Counted from the stretch's first letter, positions 20,984 to 33,035 are shown. The stretch is DNA of 64,000 bases from Spirometra erinaceieuropaei (GCA_902702965.1 CACRXP010000683.1:137907-201906), one strand, 5' to 3'. Program-made: numbers and translations. Notes: a model not told the origin generated them from the sequence alone.

Positions 20984-22499
20984 GTTTGTATCTCCAATTA
21001 TTACACAAACCTAGTTTTCCTGAGTTACCTAAGTGAGCGGTTAAAAATAAAATTGTATAAAAATATATCGTCATGAGGTTTTTTTCATTCAAACAACGAT
21101 TGACTTCAGGATAATTTTAAACCATCTGAAAAACACCATGTGCATTGTTTAAAATGCCGCTATACATTTTCGACGCAGAAGTTGCAAAAAGGATACCGGA
21201 TTTTACAAAAGACATTCGTTAGTACTTTGCTCGACTTTCTCGTGATCTGCGCAGAAATGTCAAAGCTTTCGCTATCTAAACATAGTAGACATCGCATCCG
21301 ATGAGCCACAGCGGTGGCGGCAACTCTTTACAGGAAGAATGATATTTATTTTCAGCGTTCACTTGCTGATTTCATGTATTGTGACGCAGAATTGCCTACA
21401 AAACCCGTGAGTAAACCCCCAAGCTTAGACAGAACGGAATAAGTTTCATTCAGACGGTGACCGGATATCGAAGCTAGAACGTCCAGACAACTGAACAGGG
21501 ATGAAACACACGTTATTAACAGCCAGACACCTCCTTCTCCCTCATTCCCTGCCTACGGTCCTGGCAGAACTGGCCTCTGACCCCTAACCTCTGGACATTC
21601 CTAACCGACCGTTTATTGGCTGTTTAAAGTTTTGATACTTTACCCTCCCTTACACTACTATACAGGCCTGCTAAGTAATAATCGAAAGTGCACATTTGCC
21701 GAACTTGACTTCTTAAATAAACTATTTTCGAAAAACCTCGATCGAAAGCTGTGCTTGACACGGGACTGTACATAACTCCCCGTGGATCTTCTGGCAGCAT
21801 CTAAAGTCCTATTTGGGAAACGAAGCGTGGCCACAATTACGCATAGCGAGTCTTCGCATTAAATCACAACTACCTTATCCACCCCCCTCCCATCCCACCA
21901 TAACCACTTGCACGTATGATTAACATACCCTCTCGTTCACGTACAAAACCATTTTAACTGCCCTAAACCGGTCTCCTCCCTACCTAAATCATTGGCACCC
22001 TAAAGAGGCAACAGCACAAAGTTAGTTACCACATACCAGCCCCCAAGTGCTCTCAATTGTACGTAGACTATACGCGTCGCCTTCTCGGAACTCGCACTGG
22101 TTGGTCGCGAACGTCGCCCTGGCTCGCCGCTTCCGCGCACGCGCACTCAAATAAAACCGCACGGCTACTACTGCGACATCACGGCACCGCTCATCTTCGT
22201 TTCGGAGATTGAGCGACTCGGGGCAAAGCACCTTCACCAACGATGCCCCCACTGGACAAAAAGCCACTTCACCCTATCTCAGACGCGCTGACTCACAGAA
22301 ACTCAGCTGGTTTCAGCACCGACGCGATGAGTAGGATATAGCGGAATGGGAGTTCTGTGAAGGCCCAGCTTTGAACGCCTGGGAAATGCTTCAGTCATAT
22401 CTTAGTGGTCAAATTGTAGGGGGGAAAGATAACGGGTGTACTCTGGGTGTCTCGGGTAAAGTGCTAGTTAGTAGAAGGCTTCGCCGAGGATTACTAAAG
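20984..22499. other. No recognised feature; GC-rich patch before gypsy remnant
   Basis: 22040-22270 is distinctly GC-rich and contains AATAAAACCGCACGG. It could be the remains of an LTR, but I find no matching partner downstream of the pol remnant. Confidence 0.3.
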
Positions 22500-22518
22500 C
22501 CTTTGAAAACTTTCTAAC

Positions 22519-22716
22519 ATGGCCGTAAGATACGAACTGGCCTCCAGTGAAGCTAAAGGTGTCATCGCCGCTAAGCACATAAAGCTTCTTGGCTACGAGG
22601 TGTGCAAGGGCAACACTAGACTGCATCCCAATTGCCTAAGGCCCTTTCGCGAAATGACTCCCTTGCATGACCTAGAGTCACAACAACGAGCTGTGGAATT
22701 GTTCGCCTACTATTAA
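22519..22716 (+). pseudogene. Gypsy reverse transcriptase, C-terminal part
   Basis: The frame reads YELASSEAKGVIAAKHIKLL, GYEVCKGNTRLHPNCLRPF, REMTPLHDLESQQRAVELFA and YY. This is the segment after the YxDD site, in which gypsy RTs read F.LGYxVS.G.IRPDP.RL.PL.E...P......QR.xGLFAYY. It ends in a stop, where family members continue into the connection domain. The catalytic aspartates are not present. Confidence 0.75.
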
Positions 22717-22779
22717 CAATAGATATCGCATTCCTCCAATAAAATTTGTCTGCCCACTCGCGATAAAACCTTCGCTCTT

Positions 22780-23250
22780 TATATTAGAAGTAGCGGAGGC
22801 ATTTGAGGCCATTAAGAAAGAACTTGCGAAGGCCACAATCAGTATGATACCCCACTAACTGTCAAAACTGGCGCTTCAGACCTCGGGATTGCTGTCCCAC
22901 TTGAACACAAGAGTCGACCATGGAAATTCATCTCGCACAGTCTCCTTTCAATGAGCGACATCATTCTGCTATCGAGAAAGAAGCATGTGCTGTAGTGGAA
23001 TCCATACGAAAATAGATGCATTTTTCACCAAAGTAATCAGTTTATACTCAATGCAGATTAGCGTTCTACTGGCTGTACCTACGGCTATTCACAAAAGGAG
23101 AGGTCGAACGCCGGAGGTTGGAGCTGTCGCCCTTCAAATTCGACCTTGTTTACTGACCTGATGAATACAAACCACGCGGCAGATACACTTCCTCGCAGTT
23201 GTTGTGAGGGCTTTTCGAGTAATGACAACCAACCCGGTTTCTCGGCTGGC
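22780..23250 (+). pseudogene. Gypsy RNase H domain, frameshifted
   Basis: Readable blocks in successive frames: EAFEAIKKELAKATIS; PLTVKTGASDLGI (family TDAS, first catalytic Asp changed to Gly); ERHHSAIEKEACAVVESIRK (family ERxYSxxEKEALAVV, catalytic Glu kept); LELSPFKFDLVY; NHAADTLPRSCC (family ADxLSR). Stops and frame changes interrupt it. Confidence 0.7.
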
Positions 23251-23392
23251 GAATTCTGTAAGAGTCAAAAGTCTCTCCTTATCGATAAAGGAAATTTGTA
23301 ACGTTGCCGCTAGATGCTAAACCCGTTGTTAGAACAAATCCTGCTTCGTTGGTTAACTTCCGTTTATGACCCACAGTCCTTATCTACCAATG

Positions 23393-23990
23393 AGTATTGA
23401 TGAATACTCAGGTTTTTTCATTTGCGTCTGCCTGTCCTAATCGAACTGCCGAAACTGTCATTAGATGTACATGACATCTCTTCTCCGTATTAGATACTCC
23501 TTAGTACATCCGCACTGATCCGGGACAGACAATTATGTCAAACCACGTTCAGTAATTATTCTGTGATAAGGGAGTGGCGACTCGTAGGATAGCTCCATAC
23601 GATGACCAGCGAAACGTGCGAGTCGAGTGTCTGAACAAAACTCGACATGCGACATGACTCGATTCGATATTCCACAGTTTGCCTGTCACGTACTGGCAGT
23701 CTGTTCTGTTTAACGTCTTGCACTACATCAAAACACTCGCATACCGCCGCTAATGACACACCATACCAAAAAGTATTTGTCAAAAATCTCCCTATATAAC
23801 CTACGTCTGCTGACCGAGCTCTGCCAAAGGATAGCGCTCGGCAGTCTAAGTATGAGCTGCTCGTTGAGGTCGGTCTGGTTTAGGGCAAATTCCAATATGC
23901 TCACAAACACGCTTCGCTAGTGGCAAATAAAAAAACTGTAACCGTATGAGTACAAAGAGATGCCAGTGATGGCCATGAGGAGACGGCCAC
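23393..23990 (+). pseudogene. Gypsy integrase core and C-terminal tail, decayed
   Basis: All three catalytic acidic positions can be read: SIDEYSGFF (first Asp), YIRTDPGQTIMS (second Asp, family HSDRGxxF), DDQRNVRVECLNKT (Glu, family PQxNGQxERxN). LPVTYWQSVLFNVLHYIKTL follows, then in another frame SKYELLVEVGL and ATLVLVNGGTATTLNLGDL, like the tail that precedes the 3' LTR in flatworm gypsy elements. Several stops and at least two frameshifts are present. Confidence 0.72.
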
Positions 23991-24238
23991 GCTTGTACTT
24001 GTAAATGGTGGGACTGCAACCACGCTTAATCTAGGCGATCTCGATGACGTCACGCATTGTACGTATCCATGCGCGACAACTTGCGATCGCGAATCTGGAT
24101 AGCTTAGCCCATTCTCTTCACCAGCTGGAGAGACTGAATACTAAGGACCTAGGAATCACTCCTATGTCTTGACGAACAGTGTCGGTCCAGGTTTTGACTT
24201 GACCTCCACTTTGACGCCAATAAGTGAGTAAGAATTGC

Positions 24239-24458
24239 TAGGTTTAGTGTTAGGGTCTGGGTTAAGGTTGGGACAAGAGAATAGGTAGCCCTTCCAAATT
24301 GAGCGCAAAGCCGCCTGGACAAGGTCTTATTTTATAGCCGTATATGTTAGGGGTTTGGGGTCAGGGAACAGGGTAAGGGGTTAAGGTTATGGGTTGAACT
24401 TAAGGGTTAGGGTTAGGGGCTGGGGTTTGGGTTAAATATTGGGATAAGGGGTTAGGCT
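24239..24458 (+). repeat. Degenerate telomere-like (TTAGGG-type) array
   Basis: GTTAGGGTCTGGGTTAAGG, TTAGGGGTTTGGGGTCAGG, TTAAGGGTTAGGGTTAGGGG and GGGTTTGGGTTAAATATTGG, in two blocks with unrelated sequence at 24285-24345. TTAGGG is the usual flatworm telomere unit. Here it is heavily mutated, so this is an interstitial array. Confidence 0.7.
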
Positions 24459-26144
24459 GGAACTTGTCAGCTCCAGCTACGGCTACGGAATAAGATCCGA
24501 CTGCCGTCTGTAATTAGGGGGGCCCTTATCCCCGTATCCGATCGAAAATATTTTCCGAAGCCATTACTTGTAACGTCCGCATGAACACACTTAATTCAGG
24601 ATTACTCTGATTCAGACGCCTCAGACGTGAGCCATGTAATAAAGGAAGTTGGCTAGCCAGTAAAATAAGCGGAGGGGAGGAGGAGGATTGCTGTAGGTAC
24701 AACAACCAGGTGGATGACAGAGAACAGGAAATAACGGTTGCCCAAAAGCGGTCTTGCAGTCCAAAAATTGTATTGTAGTGTAAGACATTCGGTAGCGTAC
24801 TTTTGCTAGTGGTTGCCCGGGGTTATACTAGAGATCGACGCCACGTTAGCAAACAGAGTCCAATCTCAGCCCCAGTCGACAGGGTCATGGAAGAGCGAAA
24901 GAGAGAGAGAGGGAACAGTGAATTTGGTCGATTCAGCTCGGATCCGAGGGTTAATTCCTCGCTATAAGCCCGCGACTGCATATCGAGGATATCATTACAG
25001 GCTAGGAGGCGCAGCCCGGAAGGCTAAAAGCTATCAAACTAACCTGAATTTCTACCGGACTGAGGGCTGGACTGCAGTGTATCGTTTTTACTGTAGTCCT
25101 TTTGGGTGCTCTCGGCTGATACGGAGGTCGGGCATTCGTTACGGAAAAGGTTCGCGTGTGTGTCGTCTGAGACAAAGGTCAGCTTGAGGGGAGCGCCGCT
25201 GTCAGGGCGGTTTGAGGAAGCCTACTGAATGTGCGAGTTGTCTAAACAGTTTCTTCTGTCTCGAGATGCAAAGCGGTTTGGGTCCATTGAGAGCACAGAG
25301 TAGAATCACAGTCTAAGCCAGTCCCATGTTTTGTCACGTTCATAGACGTGGGTTTAGAGATGTTTTGCCCACGTAATTTCTACATGGAAAAACAGCTACT
25401 TATTAAGCGTGTACTTCTTTTAACTCTTTGATGCTAAGAAAAAGCGGACCAAATTTTATAGAAAAAATGACAAATATTTAAATTGTCCAACGTTTCAGCA
25501 GCAGTCTCGTAAGTTCTTGTGTTATAGAACGTACAAATGTGGAATACAAAACATAGAAAAGGGGACATTTTACATAGTAAAGCATTTAAAATCATTTAAG
25601 ATCAAGTCCTATTCAAAGACATTCACAATTTCTCGCAAAAAATTACAATATTAAAGTGCTAGGCATCCAAACGATGGAATAATACGTTTTAACAACCTGT
25701 ATAGGTAACAAACGCCTAAATAAAAACCTAATTGAGGGCTAGCTCTTGAGCAATGCCTAGAATTCAATTTTTATGTAAAACCGAATTCGTAGGAACAAAC
25801 CTTGTAATAAATTTTCAAAATATGTATTAATCGTTTGGTGGATAGTAGAATATGTCACTTTCCTTGTAGTTGTCGTTATGCTTTCAAAAATTATTTTAAC
25901 CGCAGGATTGTAAAAATAAACCTGCGTCATTCGCCTCAGACAAAAATCCGAAACGTTTTTCTCTCTCACACTAAATATGAAAAGTACACCATCTAAATTT
26001 GAATTTATCTTATAATTCAGTTCAAACTAGCAAGCCGGGTAAAAAATAGGCAGTATAAATAAAATTTAATTACTTGGACAGTAGCTAAAGCTTCTCAGAC
26101 TTTTTAATTTGTTCGGAAACTAATTCCTAACTTGGGACCCCTAG
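24459..26144. other. No recognised feature
   Basis: A 124-codon plus frame (24813-25187) spans a GA run and resembles nothing. GAGGGTTAATTCCTC at 24946-24960 looks like a tRNA T-arm but has no A box at the right distance. Confidence 0.35.
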
Positions 26145-26440
26145 GGGCAGACTGAAATCTAGTATGAATATTTGGGCCGAAGTCCATTATTCATGGCGGA
26201 ATAACCGCGTTATATTCATTAATTTCATTCTGAGTCTGTAGGTCACAAATGGACTGGTCTACTCCAAGCTAGCAATTAATTTCTGAGGAAATAGAAAAAC
26301 CGCAATTTAAAAACTCGTTAGACGCAGGAGGACCCAATGAAAAACCTAAACCTCTCGCAGCTGTGTCATGGAGCGACAGAATATCGGCAAAACACGCCTG
26401 GCTGGACTTTTAGCTAGTACCTGTTTTGTCATCTATAGCA
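26145..26440 (+). repeat. Dispersed repeat with GGCGAAACACGCGT end, copy b
   Basis: GCAGACTGAAATCTAG, TTGGGCCGAAGTCC, TTTCTGAGGAAATAGAAAAA, GCAAAACACGCCTGG and GGACTTTTAGCTAGTACC match 38430-38730. Confidence 0.65.
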
Positions 26441-27589
26441 TGTCATACTAAATAGAGCAATTTTTCTTTATTCATCACCTACACCGTTCCTTTCAGGCGT
26501 AGGGAGCTCGTTTAGTCCCTTGTGACCTTCGGGTCCAAATGAGGGCGAAGAAAGCTGCAATCGCTTGCGCACGAGCTTTTCACAGTAAGTAGCCAGATTA
26601 GTGTACAGGAGTAAAGTCCGTTGCCCGTTGCACGTCTCCATTCCGTGCTGGGCTATTGCCTATTAAAGTACAAATGGCCTGATGCAGATAGCGCAGATTT
26701 GGCCCATTCCCAACCGATTTTTAACTCCTTCTGCCATAGGGTTAGTACCGTGAATTGCCTGACGGGGTCTTTTTCATCTGTACCTGGATATGCAGAATGG
26801 CAGGCAGAAGAAAATGCCGACGGTCCTGCCTCTTTACAAATGCACTGAAATATCAGAAAAAACTGTGCGGCTCGGCGCAGTGGCACGCCAGTGAAACCAC
26901 TCGAGTTGTATTGCAGAGACAGGCCTGCTTAGTGCAGACTTATTTAAGGCGGTTTATAGCAGTTTACGTCATCATCAGTAAGTAATGCTGCTTTGAAAGA
27001 AAGGCTTCTTTTTGTATAGCCCGCGGCATACTGGTTGCCACTTGTCAGAAATAAGGGTAGACAGAGATGCTTGATAAAAAAGGGCATGCCAGCATCCTGC
27101 ATGCTTAATCATATTGCTGAAAAAAAACAGGACGCGGCGTTGGTTGCGAATGACTTCAGTTGCTACGGGCTGAGGTGGCAGCATGGTGCGTGGAGGTGTT
27201 TGATCTGTTACTCGTTCACTCCATAAGAAACAGCCTTTCGCAGACTTTTCGGGAAGCCTAGCAAATAAGCTGATGCGCATTGCTCCGCTCAACGGAAGTG
27301 GGATCAGATTGGCTCACGGAGCGCGTTTACCTTGCTGCGCAGAGTCTGCTGAGCACATAACGGTGAGTCACGGGAATACGAGCTCCCCTGTTTCGGAAGC
27401 TTTGCGCTAATTTTGAGGACAACAAGGAGTTAGAATTAAAAGTGAAGTTGGGGTTAAGGCGAGGGTTAAAAACAGGCATGGTAGTGGAACGTACTTCAAT
27501 CAGGTTACGGAACCTACTCGTCCAGATGTGTCCTGGTGCCCAATATTGAGTTCCTCAGGCAGTCACGCAGAGATTAGCAGTGAGATTTC
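26441..27589. other. No recognised feature
   Basis: Frames at 26621-26848 and 26975-27292 have no family signature. A GGGTTAAGG/GGGTTAAAA trace at 27450-27470 is too short to call. Confidence 0.35.
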
Positions 27590-27830
27590 CGACAGCGATC
27601 CAACAGCCTAATCCCTGAACTAAAGGCTCGTTGTCCTGTCGGTATGTTACCTACTGTGGTGGGACGCACGCCGACAGGGCAACAAGCATTGGACTTACTG
27701 ACCAAAAGAACCCGGGACCAAACCTCAGGTGCCCTACCAGCCTGGGTTTCGTAAGGCTGACTGACGGCATCTAATAAGGCAGGCATAAGCATTCTGGTCT
27801 ATCCTGTCAAAGATAAAATTGGGGTAAGGG
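27590..27830 (+). repeat. Degenerate SINE copy
   Basis: GACAGGGCAACAAGCATTGG, ACTTACTGACCAAAAGAAC, CTGACTGACGGCATCTAA and ATTCTGGTCTATCCTGTC follow the order head, body, CTTTGTCGG of the tRNA-Arg SINE. Confidence 0.55.
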
Positions 27831-27954
27831 CTGAAGCAGTGTATAGGCTAAGTTTTAGCTTAAGTTTACATAAGCTCCCTAAAATTTCGCGTAAGCACTT
27901 CCCGTGGGGAGAGACGGCTGGTGTTACTGCGCACTTGGAGGTGTCTGATGAGTC

Positions 27955-28944
27955 TGCAACTGTGTTACAACTCATGAAATCTCAACAGAAATTCCGAAAT
28001 GTATTTCCATTTCGTAAAGATTAATTAAATAGGGTTATACACCAATCATCAGGCAGCATAATTCTATAATAATTCAGTTACCCCAGGCCGTCGGCTTTCG
28101 AACAAACTTCCTTTCTGCTGCATCCAAAAACCATATTACACAAAAAAACTACATCAGTGGCACGAATTTTTTCATTAATTTTCGATGACCTTAAAGATTC
28201 AATTATATTTCATGGAAGATATGCATAAAAACATTCTTTTGCTTATTCAGTAAAAAATTACGTATACTTTTAGTTTAACACTCGAATTAAAGGTATAATT
28301 TGATTTTATAAAAGTTTTCCGATTCCCGAATAATCTTAAGCCGATTTGTTGTTACACTTGCACTCAGGGTTTCCAATCTACAAGCCGTATAATTCTCACG
28401 TACGGAAAACCATGCATTTATTTGCGGTACTAAAAGGAGACCATATGGGGTTCATAAAAGTAAGCAGTTGATTTGAGCGGGATTTTTAACCTTACAGACC
28501 ACAGTGGTAAATGCTGAGACATGATGTTTTGTGAGGGTCCATTTTACGGTATTAAAAAATCTGACAATTATAAACGTTTTTTTATAACCGAATTATACCC
28601 TTACTTTTAGTATAAAATTGGAAGAAGACGTTATTTTCTACCTAATGAGTTAAAGGAAAAATACTTTTATTCCTGTTTTCCATGAAATATAATTGCATAT
28701 CTAAGGGCATCGAAAATAAATGAAAAAATCTATGCTAATTAAGTAACCATTTTTTAACGAAGCATGGTTCTTGGATACAGCCGAAAAGAAGTTTGTTCGA
28801 AGGCCGGCGTCATTGGGTAACTGAATTAATATAGAATTATACTGCACGATGATTGGTTTTACAACCCTACTTAATTAATCTTTTCGAAGCGAAAACGCAT
28901 TTCGGAATTTCTGTTAAGATTTCATGAGTTAACCCACCTACTGT
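27955..28944 (+). repeat. Foldback element, complete copy
   Basis: The left end TTACAACTCATGAAATCTC and the right end GATTTCATGAGTTAACCCAC..ACTGT are inverted. The arms (about 27955-28330 and 28545-28944) pair over nearly their whole length, for example TTTCATGGAAGATATGCA against TTTTCCATGAAATATAATTG read in reverse. The centre has GTACGGAAAACCATGC and GAGACCATATGGGG. No transposase frame. Confidence 0.85.
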
Positions 28945-29930
28945 TGTTGATGGCGTGGGGGGGCAGGTTTGGGTGGTGCAACGGTTGTCTGCTAGACGCG
29001 CAGCAGGTCATACAGGTCCAGGACATCAGACAGGGCGGGGAACGTAAACACCCTGCGCGAAAACGCATTCCGCAGCTACAGTGTGCTCCACACTTTGAGA
29101 CCCAGAAGACAGGCGGGCGCGCTTAATATGGTCAGAGTTTCCTTAACTTTGGGGTTGGCGTTTTGTGAGCAGTTGCGGCGGACCGACGCCACAGAGGGTT
29201 ACGTTCCATGTCCCAGGTTGGAAACGCAAGAGTCCCACTAGCGCCATCAGACGAACGTTCAGAGCGGAGGTGGGTGAAAACGGTTTAGTTAGCGTTGCTT
29301 TCTGTGCAGCTGTTGTTGCCGTCTGTACGATGTATGTGCCAGGGTCGGTGAGGGGTGGGAAAATTGTGCCCCCAGACGAGCCACGTGGTTGATGCACTGG
29401 ATCAACATGGGGGGAATATTGGATTCCAGCAGGCGTTATCGCAGTTGCGCACCATAACAAATGCCAACATTTAGGGGTGCTGTGGCGGCCCCGGTTGCTG
29501 GCGTACGTCAAACACACTGGGACCCCTGCCGCCCCCTCATTGTTGTTGTGAATAAAAACCGGGTTATTTGTTGTGTGAACCAGTGGGCGTGAAGTAGAAC
29601 AAGATGCGGGCTCGACCGTGCCATCCACCTGCGCCCTTCACCGACTCCGGTCATCTTGACTCTGTCTTGACACCTGGTCCAGGTGGGGGAGGAGAGAGTG
29701 TGGTAGATGTTGTGCAAGTCCACTATCACCACAAGCAAAAGTTTCGCATACGTCAACGTCCCTGCTCTTACTCTGCTGCGAGACATACGGTGGACGTCGT
29801 CGGAAGCGACTGTTGAACTGTCGGGGGTGGAAGGGGGGACTAAAAGTCCGTCACTATCGGTGACAACATTGTGCATTGCTATTTCGCTCTTCCATAATCA
29901 CCGTTTGACCTTGGCCTAAGGTGTACGGGT
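28945..29930. other. GC-rich block with overlapping minus-strand frames
   Basis: Composition changes sharply from AT-rich to GC-rich at the end of the foldback element. Minus frames of 161 codons (29628-29143) and 122 codons (29876-29508) overlap. They contain no domain I recognise. It could be a first-exon/CpG-type island or simply older unique DNA. Confidence 0.3.
29143..29628 (-). CDS. Unrecognised 161-codon open frame
   Basis: This is the longest uninterrupted frame of the GC-rich block. It is rich in Thr, Pro and Ala, with no catalytic or membrane motif visible. It starts with an ATG, but there is no promoter or splice evidence. Frames of this length arise by chance in GC-rich DNA. Confidence 0.12.
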   Translation of the reverse strand: MDGTVEPASCSTSRPLVHTTNNPVFIHNNNEGAAGVPVCLTYASNRGRHSTPKCWHLLWCATAITPAGIQYSPHVDPVHQPRGSSGGTIFPPLTDPGTYIVQTATTAAQKATLTKPFSPTSALNVRLMALVGLLRFQPGTWNVTLCGVGPPQLLTKRQPQS

Positions 29931-30379
29931 ATAGTAAATGGATGTCGAACAGAACCAAAGTCAGAAAGAACAGAGGGCAGACAGGCCGAGATGGAAAGTG
30001 ACTCAGTCATAGTTTTTATCTGTCAAGCCAAGAAAAACGCGCAGCAAAGTAAAACGTTCGCAAATACTCACTCAAAGACCCATTTGTCGCCAAAATGATA
30101 CGCCAATAACACATCCAGTAAACCCAGAATGATCGCAAAGTGTGCTCTAATGAGAAAACTGTACGACTTTGGCCTCGTAATACCCACGTCCCGTTTTCTT
30201 TAGCAAGATCTTCAATGATTTCGTCAATTAGACAACAATGTCTTTAGGGGAGATAAACTTAATCATGCGTTTCATCTGTACTACAATACATCAGATGCCA
30301 CAGAGAGCAACCTAAGCCGATTAAATTTATATAGCTTCTCTTACATTGTAAACGGGTCAAATACAGAATCGCCGAAGGC
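29931..30379. other. No recognised feature
   Basis: Nothing identifiable. Confidence 0.4.
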
Positions 30380-30870
30380 GAGCGCTCGCCAATCAGCTTC
30401 CTGCTAACAATTTCAGTTTTGGACACATTTTGTTTTGTACTGAGGGTTGAGCAAAATATCTTAGGGCTTGTGTTGAATAAGGGATATGAAAAATATAGAC
30501 TAAATAATTTTAAAATACGTTCGTGCCCGATCTGCCGTTATACTTGCATTCAGGATCTTGAAGCCCAAAAGCTGTATTCTTTTCGGGCAAAGGAAATTAT
30601 AAATTCTTGCATGCCATTCAAAAAGGGGAGATATAGGGCTCATAAAATTTTTTAATGTGTATGGATCAAGTCTTCCACTTTATAAGCAGATTTAATAAAT
30701 CTGCTGTTGTGATGTGTGCGCTTGAGGATTTCATGGTGTTGAAAAAATCTATGATTTGGAATATTTCCGTATTATAGGACATGATAAATAACATGAAAAT
30801 TTTACTTAAGTGACCTTTTGAAATGGAAAACGCACTTCAGAATTTCAATTAATATTTCAGGGGACAGCAC
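30380..30870 (+). repeat. Foldback element, truncated copy
   Basis: TTATACTTGCATTCAGG, the central GGGGAGATATAGGGCTC and the right-arm end GGAAAACGCACTTCAGAATT match the family. The outer TIR has decayed to ATATTTCAGGGGACAGCACG. Confidence 0.6.
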
Positions 30871-32639
30871 GTATTTTTTTACGATAAATGCAGTATTTCA
30901 ATGGTATTTAGTTAAATTTGAAGTTGACTTACAAAGTCGTTTTTTGCTGTTGCATTTGAAAAACGCTTTTAAAGCCCTGCTGGTTTGCCGCGCCAGATAA
31001 CTGGCTGACTCGGACACTGTTCCGGATTCGGTCATTTTTTTCAACGCTTAGGCGGTACCTTCAATAAACGTACCATTTCTGTGCTAACAAGTGACATTTC
31101 AGGGTCCATTGCTGACACTTCGGACAATAAATCATTCAGCGATGTTTCCGGACACGCACAAAATAGTTTTCTAGTGGTCGACGCCCACAAACACCTCCAT
31201 AAGCATTGCTGAGCTCATGTCTGCAAATGTGGACTTTACTTCCTTGTCTAGATAATAATAGCAGTGCAGTAAAAGAAGTGGGAGTTGGACATTTTACTAG
31301 TCGAAGTCAACGCCCGTTTTGTTTTAGTGCTACTATTGTAAGAGACAGGCCCCGTGTCTCATTTGCGTCCTTAGTCTACTGCGCTGATGAGAATTTGTAT
31401 CTTTTACTTATCATCCTGCCCACCGCATGCGTCCTTAACCCCCCCGCGGCTGCAATTCTGACTGAATTCCACAAGTGCACCTGTACTGGAGGCTGAACTT
31501 TCTCCCACAGCAGAGTAGCAGATGCATTTAAATTCCATTTGACAAGGTGTTTTTTCTTTAAATCGTTTTAAATTTGCTTCCTTGCCCGTACACACTCCAC
31601 AGTGTGGGTCCTTATCAATCTACAAGATCACAGCAAAAGAAAACCTCTTAGTATTATTAAAACTTAAGTTTTTCAGCTTTCAGAAATTAGCAGTGCAGTT
31701 TTTCAAAATGCTGAATTAGGAAAGGCATTGCGGGACTACTCATCATTTTTGAGGTTAGGATGACCTTTTGGAGAGTGAGGGCTATTACCTGTACCATGAA
31801 GGTGAAAGTTCAGGCTTTCTAATCGACGGCTAAGATGAAGATGCGCATTTTCCACAGCAAGGTCTCCAGTTGATTCACGGGAAAAGGGCAAGAAGAGAAT
31901 CTCTGAAACTTCGAATATTTATCTTTTTGATTGTATTCAAACGGCAGTAACCTTGAAAGTGAAAAGAAAATAAACATTAAAATCGAAATTAAGTCGCCTC
32001 CGTTCTTTTGCTGAATATACGAGTGACGCTTTCTACTTGAGCGATCTATACTCTATGTTGATGATGTTGTAGACGAGCAGTTCGAGTAAATATGTGTTTG
32101 AACTAGCTGCTTGTGCATGCTAAAGCATTAAACGTTTTCAAAGGTTGGAATAAACATTACCATTTATTTCAGTTGCGATGTTCCTGTTCTCAAAACACAT
32201 CCGGACAATGTAATTGTTTCCATGCGCAAACGATAAAGCACCCTCTGCTTATAGCAAGACACGTCTTCATTTTTTTGGGAATGGAATTAAACTCATTCTA
32301 CTCTTGATCCCATTTACATGGGGGAGGGGCTTGCATAATTGTAAAATAGGACGTTATTAATCACATCCTACTGCGCAGGCTTTCACCATGCGGGCTTAAC
32401 GGAGGTTTAGTGTGTGGCGATTCTATTTTGGGATTAGACAAAAGAGATAATCCTAATCTTTTAAGCAGTCTGGTTGATACATCAGCGTCAATCGTGTATT
32501 AATTTGAATATTTGTACCCATGGGTGAGACAGCACGGATACCCACAAGATTTGAGGGCCAAAACCTGTCAGCTTCAAAGTTGCGCTCTTCTTACGATGCA
32601 GGGTAAGGCCGGTCGACGCATTGTGTAAACTAAAAATAA
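30871..32639. other. No recognised feature
   Basis: No repeat partner or domain seen. Confidence 0.4.
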
Positions 32640-33035
32640 CCCCTTAATTTCCATGCCCCTATAATATTAAACAACGTTAGTGAAGATTAATTCGCGAAAT
32701 TTCGATTGGCGACCAGCTTAAAGGACACTCTGAACAATAATAAACAGGTGTCGTGTGAAATAAATAAGCACTCACGCAGAAAAGAGAGGCGCAACCATGT
32801 TCATTATACAAAAGGCTTGTTCTTCTATGCGTCCAAGACTGATCTCATAAAAGTTTGGCAGAAAATTTTGGAATGCGATTCGGATTACGAATAATTACCT
32901 AAACTTGTTCTACTGTTGATTATAGCGTAGCATAATATCAAAATATTTCAGTCGCAATTATGTTACATTGCATCATTTCTGGTCGAATCCGCATTTCAGT
33001 ATTTATGCTAAAATTTCAAGAGATTGCTCATTGCT
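32640..33035 (+). mobile_element. Fragment of the TIR element, with PH-like C-terminal relic
   Basis: At 32808-32890 one frame reads HYTKGLFFYASKTDL, IKVWQKILECDSD, parallel to YFMCAKNNTADWKTILESAL of the 45-47 kb element. The end AAATTTCAAGAGATTGCTCA (33025) weakly resembles its TIR. Confidence 0.4.

Larger units (their letters stand above)
22500..24000 (+). mobile_element. Ty3/gypsy retrotransposon, pol remnant
   Basis: In order on the plus strand: the end of reverse transcriptase, RNase H, integrase and its C-terminal tail, all in shifting frames. Gag, protease and the catalytic part of RT are missing, and the N-terminal zinc finger of integrase appears deleted between about 23200 and 23380. 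No LTR is seen. Confidence 0.75.

Noticed and set aside
22040..22270. LTR of the gypsy element
   Set aside because: AATAAA and higher GC are suggestive, but there is no second copy after the pol remnant and no TG..CA ends or primer-binding site.
24239..24458. A true chromosome end
   Set aside because: Units are too degenerate, flanking unique sequence continues on both sides, and a second array lies in the opposite orientation.
24813..25187. 124-codon open frame as a gene
   Set aside because: It spans a GA microsatellite, has no ATG-led start at its beginning, and has no motif.
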